Origin: Suttonella indologenes
GTDB taxonomy: Bacteria; Pseudomonadota; Gammaproteobacteria; Cardiobacteriales; Cardiobacteriaceae
Length of the DNA stretch: 64,000 nucleotides
Direction: 5' to 3'
Assembly (NCBI RefSeq): GCF_900460215.1
Contig: NZ_UHIA01000004.1
Location: 1,248,001 to 1,312,000 of the forward strand
The position numbers and the translations under genes are program-made. Positions 27,542 through 34,975 of this stretch are shown one piece after another (position 1 is the stretch's first letter; each line of letters begins with the position of its first letter). Below the pieces are notes generated by a model, which saw only the letters and a program-made list of their open reading frames with translations, ran no database searches and was not told where the DNA came from.

Positions 27542-29206
27542 ATGAGTCAATATGTATTTACAATGAACCGCGTGGGCAAGGTTGTGCCGCCGGGCAAACA
27601 TATCTTAAAAGATATTTCCCTTTCTTTTTTCCCCGGCGCCAAAATCGGCATTTTGGGTTTAAACGGCGCAGGTAAATCGACTTTGCTGCGCATCATGGCC
27701 GGCGTGGACACCGACATCATCGGCGAAGCGCGTCCGCAGCCGAATATTCAAATCGGCTATTTGCCGCAGGAGCCGCAGCTTGACCCAGAAAAAACCGTGC
27801 GCGAAATCGTGGAAGAAGCGATGAGCGACATGGCTTCCGTACAAGAAGAATTGAATGCCGTTTACGCCGCCTATGCCGAGCCGGATGCCGATTTCGAGGC
27901 TTTGGCTGCCAAACAGGCGGAACTGGAAAACAAACTCTCCGCCGGTGGCGGTCATGATAACGAGCGGCGCATGGATATTGCCGCCGATGCCCTGCGTTTA
28001 CCGCCTTGGGAACAAAAAGCCGGTACGCTCTCCGGCGGGGAAAAACGCCGCGTGGCATTATGCCGTCTGTTGCTATCCAATCCCGACATGTTGCTTTTAG
28101 ACGAACCGACCAACCATTTGGACGCCGAATCCATCGCTTGGCTGGAACGCTATCTGCACGATTTCCCCGGCACGGTAGTTGCGGTCACGCACGACCGCTA
28201 TTTCTTAGATAACGTCGCCGGTTGGATTTTGGAACTCGACCGCGGACAAGGCATTCCTTGGCAGGGCAATTATTCCTCTTGGCTGGAGCAGAAAGAAAAA
28301 CGTCTGGAAATCGAAGAAAAACAAGAATCCGCCCACCGCCGCGCCTTAAAGCAGGAATTGGAATGGGTACGCCAAAATGCCAAAGGCCGCCAAAGCAAGA
28401 GCAAGGCGCGTTTGGCACGCTTTGACGAGTTATCCGGCAAAGAATTCCAAAAACGCGCGGAAACACAGGAAATCTATATTCCTGTCGGCGACCGCTTGGG
28501 CGACAAAGTGATTATCGCCGATAATCTTGCCAAAGGTTTCGAGCATAAAATTCTCTATGAAAACTTAAGCTTCAATCTGCCGGCGGGCGCGATTTTGGGC
28601 ATTATCGGCCCCAACGGCGCCGGTAAATCAACCTTATTCAACCTGATTGCCGGTCGCGATACGCCCGATAGCGGCAGCATTGAAATCGGCGAAACGGTCA
28701 AACTCGCCTTTGTCGATCAAAGCCGCGATGCGCTAGACGACAAGAAAACCGTGTGGGAAGAAGTCTCCGACGGCTTGGACAATATCATCGTCGGCAACTA
28801 CACCATTCCCAGCCGCGCCTATATCGGACGCTTCAACTTCAAAGGCGCGGATCAGCAGAAATTCGTCGGCGATTTGTCGGGCGGCGAGCGCAACCGTCTG
28901 CATTTGGCAAAACTGCTCAAAAGCGGCGGCAACGTCTTATTGCTCGACGAACCGACCAACGATTTGGACGTAGAAACTCTGCGCGCCTTGGAAGAAGCGA
29001 TTTTGGCCTTCCCGGGCAGCGCCTTGATTATTTCGCATGACCGCTGGTTCTTAGACCGCGTCGCCACGCATATTCTGGCCTTTGAAGGCGACAGCCATGT
29101 GGAATTTTTCTCAGGTTCTTACAGCGATTATGAAGCCGACCGCAAACGCCGCCTAGGCGATGAAGCCGACCAACCGCATCGCATCAAATACAAACGCATT
29201 CAGTAA
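27542..29206 (+). CDS. ettA: Energy-dependent translational throttle protein EttA (ABC-F)
   Basis: Ribosome-associated ATPase that gates early elongation according to energy charge. 554 residues with two ABC domains: Walker A LGLNGAGKSTLLRI and IGPNGAGKSTLFNL, signatures LSGGEKRRVALCRLLL and LSGGERNRLHLAKLL, Walker B LLLDEPTNHLD and LLLDEPTNDLD. The linker (RQNAKGRQSKSKARLARFDE) is the P-site tRNA-interacting region. There are no membrane segments. Length and N-terminus (MSQYVFTMNRVGKVVPPGK) match EttA. Confidence 0.96.
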   Translation: MSQYVFTMNRVGKVVPPGKHILKDISLSFFPGAKIGILGLNGAGKSTLLRIMAGVDTDIIGEARPQPNIQIGYLPQEPQLDPEKTVREIVEEAMSDMASVQEELNAVYAAYAEPDADFEALAAKQAELENKLSAGGGHDNERRMDIAADALRLPPWEQKAGTLSGGEKRRVALCRLLLSNPDMLLLDEPTNHLDAESIAWLERYLHDFPGTVVAVTHDRYFLDNVAGWILELDRGQGIPWQGNYSSWLEQKEKRLEIEEKQESAHRRALKQELEWVRQNAKGRQSKSKARLARFDELSGKEFQKRAETQEIYIPVGDRLGDKVIIADNLAKGFEHKILYENLSFNLPAGAILGIIGPNGAGKSTLFNLIAGRDTPDSGSIEIGETVKLAFVDQSRDALDDKKTVWEEVSDGLDNIIVGNYTIPSRAYIGRFNFKGADQQKFVGDLSGGERNRLHLAKLLKSGGNVLLLDEPTNDLDVETLRALEEAILAFPGSALIISHDRWFLDRVATHILAFEGDSHVEFFSGSYSDYEADRKRRLGDEADQPHRIKYKRIQ

Positions 29207-29215
29207 AACTACCCT

Positions 29216-29236
29216 GCCCGCTCGCGCGGGCTTTTT
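29216..29236 (+). terminator. Terminator after ettA
   Basis: GCCCGC-TCGC-GCGGGC followed by TTTTT, 10 bases after the stop and abutting the right copy of the 132-bp repeat. Confidence 0.9.
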
Positions 29237-29366
29237 CATCAAAATTTCCTTACTGCTTGAAACCCCTCCCTTTAGGGAGGATAATCTTGTGGGAGAGGGG
29301 TAACCTCTTCCAATTCAGGGCAACACACAGAGCGACGCTTTATGTGTCGCTCTGTGTGTTGAAACA
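29235..29366 (-). repeat. 132-bp multi-hairpin repeat, right copy
   Basis: Inverted copy of 26337-26468. Differences seen are in the loop of the middle hairpin (ACCCCT versus GCACCT) and one base (CAAGCAG versus CAACCAG). It begins at the T-run of the ettA terminator. Confidence 0.92.
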
Positions 29367-29409
29367 AACATCAAGCCGCCCACGCGATTAAGCAATCGGC
29401 AGCGGAGGC

Positions 29410-29513
29410 TATAGTGTCTTCAGATTAAAATGAGACAATAAAAATTTTCAAAATATTGAAAAATATTACAATATTTTCTTTAAGGCGTATCATTTTAATC
29501 TGAAGAGACTATA
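29410..29513. repeat. TATAGT-ended miniature element, diverged relative of family A
   Basis: About 104 bp with ends TATAGTGTCTTCAGATTAAA and TTTAATCTGAAGAGACTATA. The outermost TATAGTCTCTT matches family A (32905 and others), but the inner sequence differs and is AT-rich with its own AATATT hairpin. It lies just upstream of rapZ. Confidence 0.8.
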
Positions 29514-29602
29514 TAATCGAAAGCATCGAAGTTTTCGGATAACATCATAACAATTAGGACGAGGCTTAATGCACGTCCCAATGTTGCCACACGGAGAAAA
29601 AA

Positions 29603-30463
29603 ATGTTAATTGTGACAGGCTTGGCGGGTGCGGGAAAATCATTTGTCCTCAATACCTTGGAAGATATCGGCTACTATTGCGTGGATAATTTGCCCACCCT
29701 GCTGCTGGAGCCTTTTCTACGCGATTTTGCCAGCCGGCATCATCAGCCGGTAGCAGTCGCCCTAGATGCGCGCAACCCCCAAGGAATTGTCAATCTTGCC
29801 GCACAACTCAAGCAATTCAAACGCGATTATCCCCTGCAAATTCTCTTTTTAACCGCGGATAATCAAACCCTTGTCCGCCGCTACAATGAAAGCCGCCGCC
29901 CTCACCCTTTGCATACCGGCAATCAGGCGAAAAGCAATGTGCTGACGGCGATCGAAGAAGAAAAACGCCTCTTGGGCGAGCTGAATAATCTGGCGGATAT
30001 TATCGTCGATACCAGCACCTACAATACCGCGCAATTGCGCGAAAAAATCATCCGCCTGCTGTCCACGCAAGCACCGCAATTGATGCTGACCATCCAATCT
30101 TTCGGCTTCAAACACGGCATTCCCAGCAATGCGGATTTTATTTTTGACGTACGATTTTTGCCTAATCCGCATTGGGAAGCCGATATCCGCCCCTTCAGCG
30201 GCACGCAGCAGCCCATCATCGACTGGCTCGATGCCCAGCCGCAGCCGCAGCAATTCATCGCCAATACCGCCGCCTATTTGCAGAACTGGCTGCCGCAATT
30301 CGTACAAAATCAAAACCGCGCCTATCTCAATATCTGCATCGGCTGCACCGGCGGACAGCATCGCAGCGTCTATGTTGCCGAAGGCATCGGCAAAACTCTG
30401 CAAGCGGATTTTCCCAGTTTGCAAATCGAACACCGCGATATGCGCGAATATCAGGCGCTCTAG
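29603..30463 (+). CDS. rapZ: RNase adapter protein RapZ
   Basis: 286 residues. Walker A GLAGAGKSFVLNTLEDIGYY near the start, then DNLPTLLLEPFL and a C-terminal ICIGCTGGQHRSVYVAEGIG motif, which are family hallmarks. In enterobacteria RapZ delivers the sRNA GlmZ to RNase E and senses glucosamine-6-phosphate. The usual neighbours ptsN/hprK are absent. The ribosome site GGAG lies 7 bases before the ATG. Confidence 0.94.
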   Translation: MLIVTGLAGAGKSFVLNTLEDIGYYCVDNLPTLLLEPFLRDFASRHHQPVAVALDARNPQGIVNLAAQLKQFKRDYPLQILFLTADNQTLVRRYNESRRPHPLHTGNQAKSNVLTAIEEEKRLLGELNNLADIIVDTSTYNTAQLREKIIRLLSTQAPQLMLTIQSFGFKHGIPSNADFIFDVRFLPNPHWEADIRPFSGTQQPIIDWLDAQPQPQQFIANTAAYLQNWLPQFVQNQNRAYLNICIGCTGGQHRSVYVAEGIGKTLQADFPSLQIEHRDMREYQAL

Positions 30464-30541
30464 CAGCGGTATTCCTTGAGTAAAGCCCCGCCGCAAGCTA
30501 TCATGCGCGCATCGAAGCCCTTATGAATTAAAGACAGAACA

Positions 30542-31282
30542 ATGCCCAGTTTAGAATCCAAATCTTACAGCGCAAATATCACCTTAATGTATTTAGACAG
30601 TACCGATTTCAGCCGCATTGCCGCCGTTCTTGAAGAAAAGCTCGCGCATGCGCCGCCGGATTTTTTTACCGCCATGCCGATTGTAGCGGATTGCAGCCGC
30701 ATCAATGAGGGCGAAATGCGCGACCTTGCACAATTAAAACAAGTATTTAATCAACACAAACTCAGTTTGGTCGGCATCAGCGGTACTTCGCTGGAAGAAG
30801 CGGAAATTGCTGCGCAAGGACTGGCAAAATTTGAAATCAATGACATTCGCGCAGCGGCAAAACCTCAGCCCAATGCCGAAAAAAGTCCCAAGCCCCAAAC
30901 TATCGCAGCCGCCCTTCCCCCTTCTGCTGCGGCAATCGCGCCGCCGCTTGCCGCGCAAAATAAAATCCTGCGCGGCAATGTTCGTTCCGGACAACGGGTG
31001 TACGCACAAGGCGGCGATTTGACCGTCATCGGCACAGTCGGAGCAGGTGCGGAAGTCATCGCCGACGGCAACGTCTATATCTTGGGCAGTCTGCGCGGTC
31101 GTGCCTTTGCCGGTGCGCAAGGCAATGACGAAGCCCATATTTTCGCCAATGATTTCGATGCGGAAATCGTCTCGATTGCCGGCAGCTATCAAAACTTCGA
31201 GCAATTAGACCCCTATCGCGGCGGCAAAAATTGTCTGGTCACGCTCAATAAAGATGAAACCATGTTGATTGTGTCGCTATAA
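30542..31282 (+). CDS. minC: Septum site-determining protein MinC
   Basis: FtsZ assembly inhibitor. 246 residues: an N-terminal FtsZ-inhibiting domain (MPIVADCSRINEGEMRDLAQ), a Pro/Ala-rich linker (about 115-140) and the C-terminal beta-helix (NVRSGQRVYAQGGDLTVIGT, GAEVIADGNVYILGSLRGRA). First gene of minC-minD-minE. Confidence 0.95.
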   Translation: MPSLESKSYSANITLMYLDSTDFSRIAAVLEEKLAHAPPDFFTAMPIVADCSRINEGEMRDLAQLKQVFNQHKLSLVGISGTSLEEAEIAAQGLAKFEINDIRAAAKPQPNAEKSPKPQTIAAALPPSAAAIAPPLAAQNKILRGNVRSGQRVYAQGGDLTVIGTVGAGAEVIADGNVYILGSLRGRAFAGAQGNDEAHIFANDFDAEIVSIAGSYQNFEQLDPYRGGKNCLVTLNKDETMLIVSL

Positions 31283-31314
31283 TGCGCCGCTTTACTGAAT
31301 AAGAGAGAAAAAAT

Positions 31315-32130
31315 ATGTCAAAAGTAATCGTTATTACCTCTGGAAAAGGCGGCGTGGGCAAAACCACCACCAGCGCCAGCATCGCTACCGGACTCGCCTT
31401 GAAAGGACATAAAACCGTCGTCATCGATTTTGACGTCGGTCTGCGCAATTTGGACTTGATTATGGGCGTTGAACGCCGCGTAGTCTATGATTTCGTCAAC
31501 GTCATTCAAAACGAAGCCAATTTAAGCCAAGCCCTGATTAAAGATAAAAGCGTCAGCGATTTATACATCCTCGCCGCCTCGCAAACCCGCGACAAAGACG
31601 CCCTGACCTTCGACGGCGTGGCAAAAGTCATCGAAGAACTCAAAAGCATGGGCTTTGAATACATCATCTGCGACAGCCCCGCCGGCATCGAACACGGCGC
31701 ATTGATGGCGCTCTACTATGCCGACGAAGCCATCATCACCACCAATCCGGAAGTCTCGTCCGTGCGCGATTCCGACCGCATTTTAGGCATATTGCAAAGC
31801 AAATCGCACCGCAGCGAATTGGGGCAGGAACCGGTTAAAGAACATCTGGTCATCACACGCTACAACCCCGAGCGCGTCGAAATCGGCGAAATGCTCTCCG
31901 TTGAAGACATCATCGACATCCTGAAAGTCAAACTGCTGGGCGTGATTCCTGAAAGCAAAGCCGTACTCAATGCCTCCAACAGCGGCACGCCGGTCATTCT
32001 CGCCAGTGAAGACGCGGCAGGACAAGCCTATTCCGATTTAGTCGAACGTCTTTTAGGCAATGACAAATTGCCGCACCGCTTTTTAGAAGCTCCGAAAAAA
32101 GGCTTTTTCTCCAAAATCTTCGGGAGCTAA
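31315..32130 (+). CDS. minD: Septum site-determining ATPase MinD
   Basis: Membrane-cycling ATPase that recruits MinC and is displaced by MinE. 271 residues. Deviant Walker A at residues 10-17 (GKGGVGKT), VVIDFDVGLRNLDLIMG, EYIICDSPAGIEHGA, and the C-terminal amphipathic membrane helix KKGFFSKIFGS. Confidence 0.97.
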   Translation: MSKVIVITSGKGGVGKTTTSASIATGLALKGHKTVVIDFDVGLRNLDLIMGVERRVVYDFVNVIQNEANLSQALIKDKSVSDLYILAASQTRDKDALTFDGVAKVIEELKSMGFEYIICDSPAGIEHGALMALYYADEAIITTNPEVSSVRDSDRILGILQSKSHRSELGQEPVKEHLVITRYNPERVEIGEMLSVEDIIDILKVKLLGVIPESKAVLNASNSGTPVILASEDAAGQAYSDLVERLLGNDKLPHRFLEAPKKGFFSKIFGS

Positions 32131-32133
32131 AGC

Positions 32134-32442
32134 ATGGGATTTTTAGATATTTTCAAAAAGCAAAGCAATACCGCGCAAATTGCGAAGGAACGCTTGCAAA
32201 TCATCGTGGCGCATCAACGCGACGGACGCATTTCCGCCCCTAACGAACAGCCGCTGTTCATGGAAGAAATGAAGCGCGAAATCTTGGAAGTGGTGCGCAA
32301 ATACATTCACATCGAGCCGCAAGATATTGAAACCAATATCGAACGCGACGGCGAAGCGGAAGCACTGGTGCTCAACATCAACCTGCCCGACAAGCAGCAG
32401 CAAAAACGCGGCAATGACAGCCCTGCCGCGCAAGAATCTTAA
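32134..32442 (+). CDS. minE: Cell division topological specificity factor MinE
   Basis: 102 residues. N-terminal membrane-targeting MGFLDIFKKQSNTAQIAKER, then LQIIVAHQRDGRI and a topological-specificity C-terminal half. It starts 3 bases after minD and its stop overlaps the hslR start by one base. Confidence 0.95.
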   Translation: MGFLDIFKKQSNTAQIAKERLQIIVAHQRDGRISAPNEQPLFMEEMKREILEVVRKYIHIEPQDIETNIERDGEAEALVLNINLPDKQQQKRGNDSPAAQES

Positions 32443-32834
32443 TGCAAGAAAGCCCGCATTGCCGCATCGACCAATGGCTCGTTGCGGCACGCTTTTTCAA
32501 AACCCGCCAATTAGCCGTCAGTGCGATTAAAAACGGACGCATCTTAGTCGCAGGTGCGCGCTGCAAACCCGCGCGCCTGCTACAAATCGGCGACATCATC
32601 GACATTCACAAATCCCCGACGCAGGAATACACCGTGCGCGTACTGGTATTGGAAACGCGCCGCCCTGCTGCCAAAATCGCCGCCACTTTCTATGAAGAAA
32701 GCGTAGAAAGCCAAGCAAAACGCGAAAAACTCGCCGCATTGCAGCAACAAGCGCGCGCTTTAGTCGAATACCCGCAGCAAAGACCGGATAAACGTGAACG
32801 CCGCCAATTGCGCGATATACATCGCCAATCTTAG
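32442..32834 (+). CDS. hslR: Ribosome-associated heat shock protein Hsp15
   Basis: Small S4-domain RNA-binding protein that helps recycle stalled 50S subunits with attached tRNA. 130 residues: RIDQWLVAARFFKTRQLAVS, IKNGRILVAGARCKPARLLQ and a basic tail. The start overlaps the minE stop, so it is the fourth gene of the min operon. Confidence 0.92.
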   Translation: MQESPHCRIDQWLVAARFFKTRQLAVSAIKNGRILVAGARCKPARLLQIGDIIDIHKSPTQEYTVRVLVLETRRPAAKIAATFYEESVESQAKREKLAALQQQARALVEYPQQRPDKRERRQLRDIHRQS

Positions 32835-32904
32835 TCGTCTATGCGGCTTTATTTCTAAGTATTATATTGTTTTTCACATCATAATCAATATGTTAACCCT
32901 GTAA

Positions 32905-32997
32905 TATAGTACCTTAACTTCAAAATGAGACTTAGAGATACACATTTTGTCAGGAGAAGCGCTTAGAATAATCTCATTTTGAAGTTAAGAGACTATA
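32905..32997 (+). repeat. Family-A miniature element, copy 1
   Basis: 93 bp. Terminal inverted repeats TATAGTACCTTAACTTCAAA and the complement of TTTGAAGTTAAGAGACTATA. The interior carries CACATTTTGTCAGGAG. Almost identical to copies at 33047 and 34784. No ORF. Confidence 0.9.
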
Positions 32998-33046
32998 TTA
33001 GCTCGCATCACTGTAATTTCTGTGCCGTCTGCAACTCGCCGCCTTG

Positions 33047-33138
33047 TATAGTACCTTAACTTCAAAATGAGACTTAGGGATACACATTTTGTCAGGAGAA
33101 GCGTTAGAATAATCTCATTTTGAAGTTAAGAGACTATA
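33047..33138 (+). repeat. Family-A miniature element, copy 2, inside a family-C element
   Basis: 92 bp, one base shorter than copy 1 inside. The flanks CGCCGCCTTG-TA and TA-CTACTTTTCCAC rejoin to a family-C sequence like the one at 57194-57305 (CGCCTTGTACTAC on its minus strand). The insertion is therefore at a TA that was duplicated. Confidence 0.9.
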
Positions 33139-33170
33139 CTACTTTTCCACTTCTCCAGCGATAGGGGATA

Positions 33171-33219
33171 AAAATGTCAACTTTTCAGACAAAATGCCCT
33201 GTACTTTTAGCCTATAATG
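33171..33219 (+). promoter_or_regulatory. Surface lipoprotein promoter block shared with the adhesin
   Basis: Ends in TATAATG with a consensus -10 (33213-33218). The core ACTTTTCAGACAAAATGCCC is identical to the adhesin block at 8769-8817. Transcription would start near 33225, leaving a leader of about 210 bases before the ATG at 33436. Confidence 0.72.
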
Positions 33220-33225
33220 CAAGAA

Positions 33226-33395
33226 GAGACCTTCATCCCATTATTTATCTGGATCTGGATGAAACTAGACTTAAGTTATATCTAAGAGCCAGATATAGAT
33301 ACAGTTTGCAAAGATTTCAGACCATATCAAAATATAGATATATTTGAAAGGTAGCTGTAAAAATGTGTTGACTTTACAAAAGTCCAGAAGGTCTC
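33226..33395 (+). promoter_or_regulatory. Leader with long-range 9-bp inverted repeat
   Basis: GAGACCTTC (33226-33234), at the predicted 5' end of the message, can pair with GAAGGTCTC (33387-33395), about 30 bases before the ribosome site. Between them is the hairpin TATATCT-AAGAGCC-AGATATA. A folded leader that closes on itself is inferred; no known riboswitch class is recognised. Confidence 0.4.
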
Positions 33396-33435
33396 AATTT
33401 CAAAACTTTATTTTTAATTCTATGGAGACATTATC

Positions 33436-34716
33436 ATGCAGACAAAAGCACTTTTACTTTTAGTCTTATCAATAACTTTAGCCGCTTGTGGCAGTAGCAA
33501 TAATAAAAGTAATTTAACAGATTCAAATATTTCAGGCTCAACCGGTAAAACCGGCAGCAATGCTGGCGGCAATACTGGCGGCAATACTGGCGGCAATACT
33601 GGCGGCAATACTGGCGGCAATACTGGCGGCAATACTGGCGGTAACACCGGCGGTAACACTGGCGGCAATACTAGCGGCAATACTGGCGGTAACACTGGTG
33701 GCAATACTGGCGGTAATACTGGCGGTAATACTGGCGGCAATGCTGGCGGCAATACTGGTGGTAACACTGGCGGCAATACTGGCGGTAACACTGGCGGTAA
33801 CACTGGCGGTAACACTGGTGGTAACACTGGTGGTAACACTGGTGGTAACACTGGTGGTAACACTGGTGGTAACACTGGTGGTAACACTGGCGGTAACACT
33901 GGCGGCAATGCTGGCGGCAATGCTGGCGGTAACACCGGCAGCAATGCTGGTGGTAACACTGGCGGTAATACTGGCGGTAATACTGGCGGTAATACTGGCG
34001 GTAACACTGGCGGCAATGCTGGCGGTAACACTGGCGGTAACACTGGCGGTAACACTGGCGGTAATACTGGCGGTAATACTGGCGGTAATACTGCTAAATA
34101 CGAAGGTCTGTTATTGGCAATAGATCCTTCCTCAGTAAATTCTTCTTCTCCTCTTAAATACATAAGTAATAAATTCACAAATGATACGCGTACAAGTATT
34201 ATTGTTAATGGACAGACTATTTCTCTAGTTCCAGCAGCTGAATTTACTAAAAATTTCCCACAATCTTTTTCTTCTTTCGGCAAAGTTGAGTTATCAGACG
34301 GAACGCCTTACCTTTACAGTTTTGGCGAAATTACCTCGGATATGCCAACAGCAGGTAAAGCGAGATATGAGGGTAAATATTATGAAGCAGTATATAATTC
34401 AGCTGCTGAAGAGGGCGAGGGCTATGAACGATCAGGAAACTTCGCAGCACTTGTAGATTTTGCTAATAAATCGATTTTTGTAGGAATTGGAACTGAACAT
34501 TTAGCACGTTCAATTAAAGCTAAAATTGAAGGCTCTAGCTTTACTGGCATTGACAGAGAAATCTTCGGCGGTGACATCGAAAGCGTAGAAGGTAGATTCT
34601 ATGGTCCGCAAGCATCAGAAATTGGCGGTGTTTATCATGGTAAACATAAATATGTAAAAGACGGCCTTAACTTTATGGGCTCATTCGGTGGCACAAGAGG
34701 ACACATAGAAGAGTAA
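33436..34716 (+). CDS. Surface lipoprotein with (GGNT)45 stalk and TbpB/hemophilin-like C-terminal barrel
   Basis: 426 residues. Lipoprotein signal ending in LAAC (TLAACGSSNNKS), with no Asp at +2. Residues 40-219 are 45 tandem tetrapeptides, mostly GGNT, with a few GGNA, SGNT and GSNA. The C-terminal 200 residues contain AGKARYEGKYYEAVY, SGNFAALVDFANKSIFVGIG, KIEGSSFTGI and VEGRFYGPQASEIGGVYHGK. These are the pattern of the C-terminal eight-stranded barrel of TbpB, factor H-binding and hemophilin-type surface lipoproteins. A Slam gene follows, so export to the cell surface by type XI secretion is likely. The ligand is unknown; haem or a host protein is possible. Confidence 0.85.
   Translation: MQTKALLLLVLSITLAACGSSNNKSNLTDSNISGSTGKTGSNAGGNTGGNTGGNTGGNTGGNTGGNTGGNTGGNTGGNTSGNTGGNTGGNTGGNTGGNTGGNAGGNTGGNTGGNTGGNTGGNTGGNTGGNTGGNTGGNTGGNTGGNTGGNTGGNTGGNAGGNAGGNTGSNAGGNTGGNTGGNTGGNTGGNTGGNAGGNTGGNTGGNTGGNTGGNTGGNTAKYEGLLLAIDPSSVNSSSPLKYISNKFTNDTRTSIIVNGQTISLVPAAEFTKNFPQSFSSFGKVELSDGTPYLYSFGEITSDMPTAGKARYEGKYYEAVYNSAAEEGEGYERSGNFAALVDFANKSIFVGIGTEHLARSIKAKIEGSSFTGIDREIFGGDIESVEGRFYGPQASEIGGVYHGKHKYVKDGLNFMGSFGGTRGHIEE
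33553..34092 (+). repeat. 12-bp minisatellite, 45 units
   Basis: 540 bp of GGCGGYAAYACT units (Y varies) in one frame. Sub-blocks share the same synonymous variants (for example six or more consecutive GGTGGTAACACT), which indicates recent slippage or unequal exchange. Length changes keep the reading frame, so they would alter stalk length rather than switch the gene off. Confidence 0.95.
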
Positions 34717-34783
34717 CAAGCAGCTTTTATCATTAAAGAAAGTGGATAAATCCGCTTTCTTTTTGTTTGGTATTTTTAAATTA

Positions 34784-34876
34784 TATAGTCTCTTAACTTC
34801 AAAATGAGATTATTCTAAGCGCTTCTCCTGACAAAATGTGTATCTCTAAGTCTCATTTTGAAGTTAAGGTACTATA
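34784..34876 (-). repeat. Family-A miniature element, copy 3 (inverted)
   Basis: 93 bp, reverse orientation to copies 1 and 2, in the gap between the surface lipoprotein gene and slam. TATAGTCTCTTAACTTCAAA at the left end. It could form a strong hairpin in a read-through transcript and so affect slam expression. Confidence 0.9.
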
Positions 34877-34975
34877 TTTTTAAATTATACATGATAAATT
34901 AATTTATTCTTTATCAAAATCAATAAATTGAATAATCTCACAAATCTGTGTCTATATTTACCGCCAAGAGGTTTT

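Larger units (their letters stand above)
29207..29602. other. Intergenic region between ettA and rapZ
   Basis: About 400 bases without a gene. It contains the ettA terminator, the right 132-bp repeat (29235-29366) and a diverged TATAGT-ended element (29410-29513). About 90 bases remain before rapZ, which must hold its promoter if it has its own. Confidence 0.85.
32835..33435. other. MITE-rich leader region of the surface lipoprotein gene
   Basis: 600 bases without a gene. In order it holds two family-A elements (32905-32997, 33047-33138), the broken halves of a family-C element around the second one (about 33000-33046 and 33139-33166), the promoter block 33171-33219, and a predicted leader of about 210 bases with inverted repeats. 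The bases just after hslR show nothing recognisable. Confidence 0.85.

Noticed and set aside
32940..32960. CACATTTTGTC inside family-A MITEs resembles the complement of the shared promoter core (GCATTTTGTC)
   Set aside because: Only about 9 bases match, and the surrounding sequence differs; too short to claim that the promoter block came from the MITE.
33553..34092. CRISPR-like array
   Set aside because: Units are 12 bp, contiguous and without spacers; they encode GGNT.
33560..34123. Plus-strand second frame (LAAILAV repeats, 187 codons)
   Set aside because: Same reason: a frame of the minisatellite with no start signal and no sequence beyond the repeat.
33420..34283. Minus-strand 287-codon frame rich in VLPP repeats opposite the surface lipoprotein
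   Set aside because: It is the complement of the GGNT minisatellite; a 12-bp repeat without stops keeps other frames open too. There is no ribosome site, and the lipobox and barrel are on the plus strand.
34928..34975. Upstream TTG (34928) as the slam start
   Set aside because: The 16 extra residues would precede the signal peptide, and AAGAGG stands just before the ATG at 34976.
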